Shown: piece by piece, positions 1 through 8,157 of the stretch
Layout: every line of letters begins with the position of its first letter
Position numbering within the stretch: the stretch's first letter is position 1
Assembly (NCBI RefSeq): GCF_948948975.1
Contig: NZ_CARBVX010000019.1
Span: 1 to 39,068 of the forward strand
Length of the DNA: 39,068 nt
Direction of reading: 5' to 3'
Origin: an uncultured Lactobacillus sp.
Lineage (GTDB): Bacteria; Bacillota; Bacilli; Lactobacillales; Lactobacillaceae
Program-made: the position numbers and the translations under genes
Notes under the pieces: generated by a model
Seen by the model: only the letters and a program-made list of their open reading frames with translations
Databases searched by the model: none
What the model was told of the DNA's origin: nothing

Positions 1-54
1 ACTTTTCGTCAACCCTTTTTTGTAAAAAATTAGCAATATTTTTTTAGAGTGCTA

Positions 55-82
55 AAAAAGGTCTCAATTTGAGACCTTTTTG
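55..82 (-). terminator. Rho-independent terminator of the amino-acid permease
   Basis: Perfect inverted repeat AAAGGTCTCAA / TTGAGACCTTT with a T-run, lying directly after the permease stop codon when read on the minus strand. The opposite strand also has T's, so it may work both ways. Confidence 0.85.
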
Positions 83-83
83 A

Positions 84-1481
84 TTAATTCTGTAGTTTAG
101 AATGTTTTATACCGTATGTTGCGTACACAATGATTCCCACGATTAGCCAGATTCCCACCATAATTTTGGTTGTCTTTGGTAACATCCAAATGAAATATAC
201 GCTTAATAGTCCAGCAATTACAGGCAGTACCGGATAAAGTGGCATCTTAAATCCATCATTCACAATATCCTTTCGATGCCGCAGAGGAATAATTCCAAAT
301 GAAATTAAAGCAAATGCGATTAACGTACCTGCATTAATTAAAGAAGCTAATTCCATTAAAGGAACCAAGCCAGCGAAAACAGCAGCTACTATCGTAGAAA
401 CAATTACCGCATGATCTGGGATCATCTTTTTGGCATGCACACTTCCCATGGAATCGGGTAGGAGTCCATCTCTTCCTAAAGCATACAGTAATCTTGATCC
501 ACCTAGCAACATAGTAATCATTGCCGTAAAGATTCCGACTAATGCTCCAATGGTAATCAATTTATTCCACGCAGTTAAGCCAACTACTTTTAGTGCATAA
601 GCTGCTGGATCGTCAACATTTAATTGCTTGTAATTAACCATTCCAGTTAAAACCAGCGAAAAACTTACATATAGTAATACAGCAATAATTACTGTTCCCA
701 TAATTCCTTTAACAACATTTTTTTCAGGATCCTTCGTTTCAGCACTATTTGCCGCTAACGCATCAAACCCAATAAATGCAAAAAATACAGTGGCTGCTGC
801 TGTAGATATTCCTCCAATTCCTAACGGTGGTGTTTGGAATTTTTTAGGGTAAAAAGGAACATAGTTATCTGCCTTAATATAGAACATTCCAATTACAATA
901 AACAAAATAATAATTGCGACTTTGATAATTACTGCTATATTTTCCACACGTTTAGACAAGTTAGCACCTTGATATAAAATCAGTGCAACAATTAATACAA
1001 TTAAAACGGCAGAAATATTTATTACTCCACCTTCCATAGGACCGGCTTCAAGTGCTTTAGGCAAATGAATTCCAATTGGAGCTAAAATATTATTATTAAA
1101 ATATGAAGCAAAACCAGTCGCTTCAGCAGAAACAGCTAAAAAATATTCTAATAATAATCCCCATCCAATTATCCAACCTACTACTTCTCCATAGATTACT
1201 GAACCAAAAGAATAGGCAGATCCTGCTACTGGCATTGCAGAAGAAAATTCAGCATAAGCCATTCCTACCATACCAGAAACAATAGCTGCTAGTAAAAAAG
1301 AAATAGCAACCGCTGGACCAGCATGCTGTGCTGCTTCATGACCAGGTAAAATAAAAATTCCTGTTCCAATAACTGCTCCAATTCCCAATGCAACTAAATC
1401 ACGAGCATTTAAATGTCTAGTTAAGCGAGAATCTGCTTTTAAAAAAGTATTTACTGGAACTTTCTTAAAGAAGTTTTTCAT
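84..1481 (-). CDS. APC-family amino-acid permease
   Basis: A 465-residue integral membrane protein with about 12 hydrophobic segments and no signal peptide. The glycine-rich segment GIGAVIGTGIFILPG (residues 33-47) is the signature of TM1 in APC superfamily transporters of the CAT/YfnA branch, which import amino acids by proton symport or act as exchangers. The length fits that family. The start is supported by AAGGAGAG seven bases before the ATG, and a TATAAT-like -10 lies at 1510-1515. The gene stands alone between two terminators. The substrate cannot be read from sequence; cationic or branched amino acids are typical for relatives. Confidence 0.88.
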   Translation of the reverse strand: MKNFFKKVPVNTFLKADSRLTRHLNARDLVALGIGAVIGTGIFILPGHEAAQHAGPAVAISFLLAAIVSGMVGMAYAEFSSAMPVAGSAYSFGSVIYGEVVGWIIGWGLLLEYFLAVSAEATGFASYFNNNILAPIGIHLPKALEAGPMEGGVINISAVLIVLIVALILYQGANLSKRVENIAVIIKVAIIILFIVIGMFYIKADNYVPFYPKKFQTPPLGIGGISTAAATVFFAFIGFDALAANSAETKDPEKNVVKGIMGTVIIAVLLYVSFSLVLTGMVNYKQLNVDDPAAYALKVVGLTAWNKLITIGALVGIFTAMITMLLGGSRLLYALGRDGLLPDSMGSVHAKKMIPDHAVIVSTIVAAVFAGLVPLMELASLINAGTLIAFALISFGIIPLRHRKDIVNDGFKMPLYPVLPVIAGLLSVYFIWMLPKTTKIMVGIWLIVGIIVYATYGIKHSKLQN

Positions 1482-1559
1482 TCCAACTCTCCTTAATTTA
1501 TTTTTAATTATTATACCTGATTTTATAGCTATTTCTACCCTACAATTAAAATTAATTAA

Positions 1560-1596
1560 AAAAAAGACTACGAATTAAATTCGTAGTCTTTTTTCA
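1560..1596 (-). terminator. Rho-independent terminator of clpL
   Basis: Stem GACTACGAAT / ATTCGTAGTC with a 3-nt loop, flanked by A5 and T6 runs. It follows the clpL stop on the minus strand and is symmetric enough to stop transcription from both sides. Confidence 0.88.
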
Positions 1597-1608
1597 CAAT
1601 ATTGTTAA

Positions 1609-3723
1609 CTATTTTTCTTCTTTTTTGTCAGCTTTTTCAGCTTCCTTGATGTCTTTCTTTTCTTGTTCACGGGTTTCCTTGTCAAACAATACATCTTCAA
1701 GGATTTCACCATTTAAGTACAAATGCTTATCATCAATAGTGAATTTAACTTCCTTAGTATCTGGCTTAGAAACAATCAACTTAGCTGCTGGGGTTTCAAG
1801 GTCTTGTTCAACAACTCTTCTCAATGGACGAGCACCGAATTCCTTATCATAGCCCTTCTTAGCCAAGTACTTCTTAGCATCATCAGTAACATGAAGCTTA
1901 ATGTTTCTCTTAGCAAGAGACTTCTCCATCTTTACTAAGTAAAGGTCTAAGATCTTGAGCATATCTTCACTAGTTAATGAATTAAATGGAACAATTGCAT
2001 CAAGACGGTTCAAGAATTCTGGTCTGAAGTAAACTTCAAGAGCTTTACGTAAAGCATCTTGATCGTCACCCTTAAGTAACTTGTCAGAGTAGCCAGCATT
2101 TGAAGTCATGATAATGATTGTATCTTTGAAGGAAATTGTTCTACCTTGTGCATCAGTTAAGCGACCATCATCCATGATTTGAAGTAAAGCATTGAAGACT
2201 TGCGGATTTGCCTTTTCAATTTCATCAAGCAAAATCAATGAATATGGTTGGTGACGAATCTTTTCAGTTAATTGACCACCTTCGCCATAGCCAACATAAC
2301 CAGGTGCTGAACCGATCAACTTATTAACAGCCATTTGGTCTTGGTATTCTGACATATCCAAACGTACTAAAGCATCTGCTTTACCAAATAGTTTAATTGC
2401 TAATTGCTTAGCTAATTCAGTCTTACCAACACCAGTAGGACCAGTAAGTAAGAATGAACCAGTTGGACGGTTAGAATCCTTAAATACTTGCTTACGTGCA
2501 ATTGCATCAGTAATGATATCAATTGCCTTATCTTGGTCAATAACAACTTTCTTCAAGTCAGAAGCTAGGTTAGCATTCTTTTGAGCTTCATTTGCATTAA
2601 TTTCACTCATTGGAATACCAGTCTTAGTTTGAATTAAAGCATACATATCTTCTGGTGTAACTTTAAGTTCACTAGCTTTGCCGGCATTCTTAAGATCTTT
2701 CTTAAGGTCTTCAATTTCTTTCTTAATCTTAGCAGCTTCATCATATTTTTCCTTCTTAGCTGCTTCTGCCTTTTTACCTTCTAAGGCATGAATCTTGTTC
2801 TTAATTGAAGTTTCATCTTTTTGATCCATACCTAAAGACTTCTTAGCACCAGCTTCGTCCATTAAGTCAATTGCCTTATCTGGTAAGTGACGATCATTAA
2901 TGTAACGATTTGAAAGTTCTGCAGCAAGTTTCAAAGCTTCTGGATCGTATTTAACATTGTGGTATTTTTCATATCTTGGAGCTAATCCCTTCAAAATTTG
3001 AATAGCATCCTTGATAGTTGGTTCTGGAACTTGAACTGGTTGGAATCTTCTAGCTAAAGCAGGGTCTTTTTCGATTTGTTGGTATTCACTAGTAGTAGTT
3101 GCACCAATAACACGAATTTCACCGCTAGCTAATGCTGGCTTTAAGATATTAGCAGCATCCCCAGAATTATTTTCTGAATCAGTAGAACCTGCACCAACAA
3201 TATTATGTAATTCATCGATAAAGAGAATAACATTCTTGTCACCCTTAGCCTTATCGATAATCTTCTTTAGTTTTTCTTCAAAACTACCACGAAGAGAAGT
3301 ACCTGCAACTAATTCATTAATATTTAACTCAATAACATGAGCATTCTTTAGTTTTTCAGGAACGTCTCCATCAACAATTCTTTGAGCTAATCCTTCAACT
3401 ACAGAGGTTTTACCAACACCGGCAGGACCAGTCAACACAGGATTGTTCTTTTTACGTCTACTCAAAATTTCAATAACTTGATCAATAACAGCGGTACGTC
3501 CAATGACAGGATCGTATTTGCCCTTCTTAGCTTGTTCAGTTAAATCAACACCAATTGGCTTTTCCTTTTGTTGGCCATTTTGAGCGCCTTGTTGAGGTGC
3601 TTGACCAGCACTATATCTCATTGGTTGTTGGCCACTGCTCATTCTTCCATCATTGAAAAAATCTCTGTTTAATTCATTAAATAAATCATCAAAATTGTAG
3701 TTTCCATTGTCAAAGTATGCCAT
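1609..3723 (-). CDS. clpL: ATP-dependent Clp-type chaperone ATPase ClpL
   Basis: A 704-residue HSP100 protein with two AAA+ modules. Walker A motifs are GPAGVGKT (about 99-106) and GPTGVGKT (about 428-435), Walker B is LFIDEL (167-172), and a UVR-like lysine/glutamate-rich coiled coil sits at about 307-345. The N-terminus is a short Asn/Gly/Gln-rich segment with no zinc finger, which argues against ClpE. The second module lacks the ClpP-docking loop seen in ClpC/ClpX, since the strand after MTSNAG runs straight to FRPEFLNR. This fits ClpL, a ClpP-independent disaggregase involved in heat and stress survival. It is monocistronic, with a CIRCE operator between its -10 and its start codon, so HrcA control is likely. 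Confidence 0.87.
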   Translation of the reverse strand: MAYFDNGNYNFDDLFNELNRDFFNDGRMSSGQQPMRYSAGQAPQQGAQNGQQKEKPIGVDLTEQAKKGKYDPVIGRTAVIDQVIEILSRRKKNNPVLTGPAGVGKTSVVEGLAQRIVDGDVPEKLKNAHVIELNINELVAGTSLRGSFEEKLKKIIDKAKGDKNVILFIDELHNIVGAGSTDSENNSGDAANILKPALASGEIRVIGATTTSEYQQIEKDPALARRFQPVQVPEPTIKDAIQILKGLAPRYEKYHNVKYDPEALKLAAELSNRYINDRHLPDKAIDLMDEAGAKKSLGMDQKDETSIKNKIHALEGKKAEAAKKEKYDEAAKIKKEIEDLKKDLKNAGKASELKVTPEDMYALIQTKTGIPMSEINANEAQKNANLASDLKKVVIDQDKAIDIITDAIARKQVFKDSNRPTGSFLLTGPTGVGKTELAKQLAIKLFGKADALVRLDMSEYQDQMAVNKLIGSAPGYVGYGEGGQLTEKIRHQPYSLILLDEIEKANPQVFNALLQIMDDGRLTDAQGRTISFKDTIIIMTSNAGYSDKLLKGDDQDALRKALEVYFRPEFLNRLDAIVPFNSLTSEDMLKILDLYLVKMEKSLAKRNIKLHVTDDAKKYLAKKGYDKEFGARPLRRVVEQDLETPAAKLIVSKPDTKEVKFTIDDKHLYLNGEILEDVLFDKETREQEKKDIKEAEKADKKEEK

Positions 3724-3754
3724 GCTTTACACACTCCTCATATTCTCAAAAATT

Positions 3755-3825
3755 TTAGCACTCATAAGTTATAAGTGCTAACTACTCACATTTCTTATTA
3801 TAGCAGGTTATCCACAGAAAGCAAA
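3755..3825 (-). promoter_or_regulatory. clpL promoter with CIRCE operator
   Basis: On the minus strand a -35 TTTGCT (3820-3825) and a -10 TATAAT (3797-3802) are separated by exactly 17 bp. Just downstream lies TTAGCACTC-N9-AAGTGCTAA (3755-3781), one base away from the CIRCE consensus bound by the heat-shock repressor HrcA. Its place near the transcription start suits repression. Confidence 0.88.
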
Positions 3826-3871
3826 ATATTATACAATATTTTTTCCACAGTTTATTTTAATTTGTGAATAA
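3808..3871. other. Cluster of DnaA-box-like 9-mers upstream of clpL
   Basis: A perfect TTATCCACA lies at 3808-3816 inside the clpL promoter spacer. TTTTCCACA (3841-3849) and, on the minus strand, TTATTCACA (3863-3871) each differ by one base; a weaker TAATTCACA lies near 3917. There is no dnaA or dnaN nearby, so this is not the replication origin. It may be a DnaA-titration or regulatory site, or chance in AT-rich DNA. The rest of this 254-bp gap holds only a weak CGCT/AGCG hairpin near 3893. Confidence 0.35.
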
Positions 3872-3977
3872 GGTGGACCAAAAGCGCTACATAGAGCGAT
3901 TATAGCTAAAAATGTTTGTGAATTAACATCATGAGATAGCTTTAAAATTATTTATTTCTATTAATTTTTTAAATAAT

Positions 3978-4895
3978 TTAATCATTTATCTTCTTTTTCT
4001 TCTTGTTATTTTCCTCTGGTTTTTGTCCATTAACAGGAATATTATTTCCACTATTGTTTTCAAGCAAGTATTGCTTAATTAGCTGAACTACTTGTTTATT
4101 TTGAGGAAGAGAAGAATGTTGTGCATCGGATCCAGTAACCGTCATTGTTGTATAATGCTTTACTTGATTTTGAAAAATATACTTTCCTGCTGCCACACTA
4201 CTTTCAGGCACAAGCCCATCAGACTCATAATTCTCGCCGCCTGATACTGAATATACATCTAAATTTTTAGGTATTTTCTTTCGATTTTTAATAAAATCAT
4301 TCAACATCTCAGTCTTATGATCGATATTACTTTCATTAAAATTGTACGGAGTTCCAAGAGTCATTAATTTCTTTATCGTGATTTCATCACTATAATCCGC
4401 ATAATAGTTTTCAAGCCAATACGTCCAAATTAGGCCTCCATTTGAATGTCCAAACGCTTTAAAATTATTAAATTTATACTGCTGACTGAGCTGAGCAAAA
4501 GCTTCATCAAACCAGCCTGCTTGTTTCTTAATATTGGCATAACCATCATGATTATTTTCAAACCCCACTACAATAAACGGTTCATTATCATTACGATTAA
4601 TTTTTCCGCTATACTTCAATGTTCCATCTTTTTTTACCTGAATTTTTAACAAACTATGCTTTTTTAGCGTATCTTTATTTAATAAATTAACCAATTCATT
4701 AAAACGCTCAGTTGTTGCGCTTGATCCTGGAATCATAATTACAGGAGACATTTGTGATTTTCGTCTTTCAGCTAAATCATGGTTAGCATTTTTGATCCAA
4801 AAAAAGGTTGGAATAGATAAAACTATTAAAAAGATGAAGGTAGCTAGCAAAAACAGACGATTTTTCGATATCATCTTTTTATTTAACATATTCAT
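3978..4895 (-). CDS. Membrane-anchored alpha/beta hydrolase (DUF915-like)
   Basis: About 305 residues. One hydrophobic N-terminal segment acts as a signal anchor, placing the domain outside the cell. The nucleophile elbow GHSNGG (GxSxG) sits mid-protein and the segment VIMIPGSSAT near the start of the domain resembles an oxyanion-hole strand, as in DUF915 serine hydrolases of lactobacilli. The C-terminus is a lysine/asparagine-rich tail. I chose the ATG at 4895 because AGGAG lies 7 nt upstream; the longer reading frame to 4913 has no ribosome binding site. The gene overlaps the upstream EIIC-like gene by 17 nt, so the two are probably translationally coupled. The substrate is unknown. Confidence 0.78.
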   Translation of the reverse strand: MNMLNKKMISKNRLFLLATFIFLIVLSIPTFFWIKNANHDLAERRKSQMSPVIMIPGSSATTERFNELVNLLNKDTLKKHSLLKIQVKKDGTLKYSGKINRNDNEPFIVVGFENNHDGYANIKKQAGWFDEAFAQLSQQYKFNNFKAFGHSNGGLIWTYWLENYYADYSDEITIKKLMTLGTPYNFNESNIDHKTEMLNDFIKNRKKIPKNLDVYSVSGGENYESDGLVPESSVAAGKYIFQNQVKHYTTMTVTGSDAQHSSLPQNKQVVQLIKQYLLENNSGNNIPVNGQKPEENNKKKKKIND

Positions 4896-6198
4896 AGCCA
4901 GTCTCCTCATCATTTAATAAATCAATTTCGTCCTGAATATCCTTCGCCATTTTCACAATTGGAAGATATAACAAAATATCAAACGCAAACAGTAGCATTG
5001 AAAAAATCAAGGCTTGCCACGTTCCATTCGTAGCAATAAAGGCATACAAAGGCCCAGGGGTACCAGATAACACATTATAGGCTGGAGCCGGAATTAAATG
5101 AATAGCAATCATACTAGCAGCCAAAAGCATATTTACGACTGGCAAAAATACATAGGGTACTAGGAATAATGGATTAAGTATAATCGGAAGTCCAATTAAA
5201 GCTCCTTGATTAGAACCAAATAGAGTTGGAATAAAACTCCAACGCGCTATTTTAGCAATATCATTTTTCTTAATAACAATTAAAATACCAATCAAAATCA
5301 CTAGAGTTAACCCGTTACCACCAAATTTTCCATAAGATTGGTATAAAGAATTTCCAACATATGGATTAGGCACATTCCAACTAGAACCATGTGTCAAAGC
5401 ATAGTTTAAGTTTGCAACATTAGTCGCACTATCACTACCCGCTGTCAGAGATACTAAAGGCTGACCAATTCCACACCAGTTTAACAACAGTGCTAAAAGC
5501 AATAAGAGAATAAAAATACCAAGATTTAAATTATTCTGCCCCTGACTTTGGAAAAATTGATAGAAGTTTGTTGCAATTATTCGTACGTGGGCTAAGCTAG
5601 CCAAAATTCCAATTACTAATCCAATTAGCCAAGTAGCAAGCATTGGTCGAAATGAGTTAAAGGCTCTTTGCTTTATTAATTGTGCGCTTTCTGCATGACG
5701 ATGATGGTATTCAGTTCCAAGAAATCTAAAAATAAGTCCAGTCCCAAACCCAATTAAAAGAGCAAATAAAAAACTATTAATATTCAAAAAACGCCAGTTA
5801 AAAGATAGCTGAAAATTTCGCACATCCCTGAAGCGATAGGCACAAAGGAGCAAAGTTAGCATTCCTGAAACACCGGCCATCTGAGCATCTTTTTGATACA
5901 AACGTGCGGTATATTGGGCTGAAAAATATGCAGTAAATAGCCCAAAAGTACCAAATATTACACTAGTAACACCCTGGCAGGCATACCATGATGCATTAAA
6001 AATCTGATCAGGTAACCACTTATCAAAATAAAAAATATTAGATATTAAACTCGTTGGAGAAAAAACACTCTGCCATAAAAATTGAAAAATACTTCCTACA
6101 ACAGCAAGTGGCATTAGCATCATTAGAGTTCGATCGGTCACTCTAAAAAATGCTAATCTACGAAGTCGTACAATGGTTTTAAAAATTATTTTTTCCAT
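4879..6198 (-). CDS. Degenerate PTS EIIC-like membrane protein
   Basis: A 439-residue polytopic protein with about 10 hydrophobic segments and the overall layout of lactose/cellobiose-family EIIC. The two family motifs are altered. Where the intact EIIC in this window (15502-16833) reads GVHGSTLVGG, this protein reads GIGQPLVSLT, and where that one reads NINEPVLFG, this one reads GSNQGALIG. The histidine and glutamate that contact the sugar in the family thus appear lost, while the flanking segment LPIILNPLFLVPYV is kept. No EIIA or EIIB is adjacent. It is co-transcribed with the overlapping DUF915-type hydrolase. It may have a non-PTS role; that is inference. Confidence 0.72.
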   Translation of the reverse strand: MEKIIFKTIVRLRRLAFFRVTDRTLMMLMPLAVVGSIFQFLWQSVFSPTSLISNIFYFDKWLPDQIFNASWYACQGVTSVIFGTFGLFTAYFSAQYTARLYQKDAQMAGVSGMLTLLLCAYRFRDVRNFQLSFNWRFLNINSFLFALLIGFGTGLIFRFLGTEYHHRHAESAQLIKQRAFNSFRPMLATWLIGLVIGILASLAHVRIIATNFYQFFQSQGQNNLNLGIFILLLLLALLLNWCGIGQPLVSLTAGSDSATNVANLNYALTHGSSWNVPNPYVGNSLYQSYGKFGGNGLTLVILIGILIVIKKNDIAKIARWSFIPTLFGSNQGALIGLPIILNPLFLVPYVFLPVVNMLLAASMIAIHLIPAPAYNVLSGTPGPLYAFIATNGTWQALIFSMLLFAFDILLYLPIVKMAKDIQDEIDLLNDEETGYEYVK

Positions 6199-6308
6199 AA
6201 ATTAGTCCTTACTTCTAATAATCTATCCCCTAGTTTAAATTAAATTTTGAAAGAAACATATTCTTTTCTATTAAAATGCAGATTAAATTAAACAAGTATC
6301 CATCAATA

Positions 6309-6335
6309 CAGATTAAGTAAAGAACATGCTATAAT
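6309..6335 (+). promoter_or_regulatory. Extended -10 promoter of the RHH gene
   Basis: TGC-TATAAT is an extended -10 (TATAAT at 6330-6335); no convincing -35 is seen. CAGATTAA occurs twice, at 6279-6286 and 6309-6316, 30 bp apart (near three helical turns), which could be operator half-sites for autoregulation. Confidence 0.5.
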
Positions 6336-6362
6336 GATGGGGAAAATAAAAGGAGAAAAATT

Positions 6363-6599
6363 ATGGCTAAACGAAGTTTTTCGATTAATGATGAAACTGA
6401 TCGTCTACTTAACTATTATTTAAATCATTCAGATAAAGAATGGGATTTAGTAATTAACGAAGCAATTAAAAGCTATGTATGTGATCATTTAACTCAAAAG
6501 CAGGTTCATGAAGCAGTTAAACATACCGGAAAAGACGCATTTCCAGCCAACGAGGTTCTTCGTACCTTTGATAGCAGTTGGATAAATGGTGAGTCGTAA
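6363..6599 (+). CDS. Small ribbon-helix-helix-type protein
   Basis: 78 residues. The first 40 follow the ribbon-helix-helix pattern: a basic beta-strand (KRSFSIND) then two helices ending in NEAIKSYV, as in CopG/RelB-type regulators and antitoxins. AGGAG lies 8 nt before the ATG, and a strong terminator follows at 6654. No toxin-sized partner overlaps or follows it, so it may be an orphan antitoxin-like protein or a stand-alone DNA-binding regulator. The fold is assigned by pattern only. Confidence 0.55.
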   Translation: MAKRSFSINDETDRLLNYYLNHSDKEWDLVINEAIKSYVCDHLTQKQVHEAVKHTGKDAFPANEVLRTFDSSWINGES

Positions 6600-6653
6600 T
6601 ATTAATTGCATAAAGTCATAGCTTCCGGCAAAATAAAGATAGCAATTCTACAC

Positions 6654-6684
6654 AATAAGCTGACAAGTGTCAGCTTATTTTTAT
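6654..6684 (+). terminator. Rho-independent terminator
   Basis: Perfect 12-bp stem AATAAGCTGACA / TGTCAGCTTATT with a 2-nt centre and a following T-rich tract, after the RHH gene and before the MFS gene. Confidence 0.85.
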
Positions 6685-6717
6685 ACAACTATTCTTAATT
6701 AAAAAGGAGGAAAATTC

Positions 6718-7917
6718 ATGCTAAAAAAACATGCACTAGATCCAATTAAGTTAATCTGGTTATTTGCTGGTTCTTTAATAATTAACACTGGTGTTAGTTT
6801 TATTTGGCCACTAACTACTATTTATATTCATAATTATCTTCATGAAACACTTACAGTAGCTGGGATTGTTTTATTCATAAATTCAGCTTTTACAATGATT
6901 GGAAACGCAGCTGGAGGTCTTTTATTCGATAAGTGGCATCCTTACCAAACTCTTTTAACTGGTGTCAGTATTTCCACTTTATCCACTTTCTTACTAGTTT
7001 TATTTCATGGCTGGCCAGCCTATCCAATTTTGTTAATTACTTTAGGCTTAGGTAACGGTATTGTAGTAACTGGTTTAAATTCAATTGCTACTTTAATTAA
7101 AAGTCGCAATGCCTCCTATGTGTTTAACGTCTTATACTTCACACAAAATTTAGGTTTAGTATTTGGGTCACTAATGGTGGGATTCATTTTACCGTTTGGC
7201 ATTACTTATATTTTTTTACTTGCTTTTATTATGTTTGCCTTTTTAAGCATCGTAATCTTTTTTGAATATCGTGGTTTAAACCAGGCTCATGCTTCTGAAA
7301 ATAAAAAAGTCACTTCAGTTCAACATCAAGAAAAAATTCCTTATGGCGCAAAAAGAGCTATTTTCTCTATCTTAATTTGTGTTCTAGCTGCTTGGATTGC
7401 TTATGAACAATGGAATTCTAATATTTCCTCCTACATGCTTGGATTGCACATGAGCGTTCGACTATATAGTTTACTTTGGACTCTAAATGCTATTTTAATT
7501 GTCCTCATTCAACCACTATTAACTTACTTCGATGACTGGCTAACTGAACATCTTCATGGACGATTATATATTGGATTCAGCCTGTTTGGACTAGCATTCT
7601 TACTACTAATTGGAGCAACCCATTACTTTAATTTCGTTCTAGCTATGGCAGTTCTAACATGTGGAGAAATTCTCGCCTTTCCTGCTGTTTCAACTTTTGT
7701 TAATGACCGTGCTAGTAATAAAGACAAGGGAAAATATCAAGGAATTGTTCAGTCAGTTACATCAGCTGGTCGTGCTTTAGGACCATTAATCGGAGCTTTA
7801 GTAATTGATAACTTTTCCTACTTGACCTTATTTGTAGTTTGCACTGTTTTGGTTTTAATTTCTGTTCTTCTATTTGCAATCATTAATGCTTATAACAAGA
7901 AAAAAATCGCTGAATAG
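6718..7917 (+). CDS. MFS transporter
   Basis: A 399-residue protein with 12 predicted membrane helices in two halves and a soluble loop near residues 190-210. The first half carries a GGLLFDKWHP segment between TM2 and TM3, a variant of the MFS motif A (GxLxDRxGRR). The length and layout fit drug/proton antiporters of the DHA1 type, but the substrate is unknown. AAAGGAGG precedes the ATG. The stop codon lies inside the terminator hairpin at 7901-7930, so transcription ends immediately after the gene. Confidence 0.82.
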   Translation: MLKKHALDPIKLIWLFAGSLIINTGVSFIWPLTTIYIHNYLHETLTVAGIVLFINSAFTMIGNAAGGLLFDKWHPYQTLLTGVSISTLSTFLLVLFHGWPAYPILLITLGLGNGIVVTGLNSIATLIKSRNASYVFNVLYFTQNLGLVFGSLMVGFILPFGITYIFLLAFIMFAFLSIVIFFEYRGLNQAHASENKKVTSVQHQEKIPYGAKRAIFSILICVLAAWIAYEQWNSNISSYMLGLHMSVRLYSLLWTLNAILIVLIQPLLTYFDDWLTEHLHGRLYIGFSLFGLAFLLLIGATHYFNFVLAMAVLTCGEILAFPAVSTFVNDRASNKDKGKYQGIVQSVTSAGRALGPLIGALVIDNFSYLTLFVVCTVLVLISVLLFAIINAYNKKKIAE

Positions 7918-7930
7918 CGATTTTTTATTT
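7901..7930 (+). terminator. Rho-independent terminator of the MFS gene
   Basis: AAAAAATCGCT / AGCGATTTTTT hairpin with a GAAT loop, then further T's. It overlaps the last codons of the transporter. Confidence 0.85.
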
Positions 7931-7940
7931 TCTCTAATTT

Positions 7941-8098
7941 ACAAAAAAAGCCTAATTCCACCAACATCGGAATCAGGCTCACACAGTGTTCAGTACCGTT
8001 ATTCTGACCAAATAAAAGCTACATTTTCGCTACCGTAGAAAATACAGCTTGCTACAACGGTACAGGTAAATCTTAGCACAGCAACCATACTTGTACAA
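7941..8098 (-). ncRNA. Candidate structured small RNA with its own promoter and terminator
   Basis: On the minus strand TTGTAC (8093-8098), a 17-bp spacer and TAAGAT (8070-8075) form a promoter. The predicted RNA runs from about 8063 to about 7941. A long-range stem pairs 8056-8063 with 7993-8000 (GTACCGTT with AACGGTAC). Inside it, 8016-8050 folds as 5 bp, a symmetric AC/AC internal loop, 6 bp (ATTTTC/GAAAAT) and a 9-nt loop. The RNA ends in a terminator (7950-7978) with stem GCCTGATTCC / GGAATTAGGC (one G-T pair) and a T7 tail. I do not recognise it as a named riboswitch or housekeeping RNA. It follows the dlt terminator, so it is probably a separate transcript. Confidence 0.58.
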
Positions 8099-8121
8099 CC
8101 GCTTTTAAGAAAGTCAAAATT

Positions 8122-8157
8122 ATAAAAAAAGATAGAAAACAATGTTTTCTATCTTTA
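8122..8157 (-). terminator. Terminator of the dlt transcription unit
   Basis: Perfect stem AAAGATAGAAAAC / GTTTTCTATCTTT with a 3-nt loop and T7 on the minus strand, overlapping the stop codon of the serine-hydrolase reading frame. Confidence 0.9.

Noticed and set aside
3808..3871. DnaA boxes as a chromosome replication origin.
   Set aside because: No dnaA, dnaN or AT-rich unwinding layout nearby; clpL and its CIRCE explain the gap. Kept only as a possible regulatory cluster.
7999..8088. A 29-codon minus-strand frame starting MVAVLRFTCTVV, possible small toxin.
   Set aside because: No ribosome binding site precedes its ATG, and the start lies upstream of the predicted transcription start. 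The region is better explained as a structured RNA.
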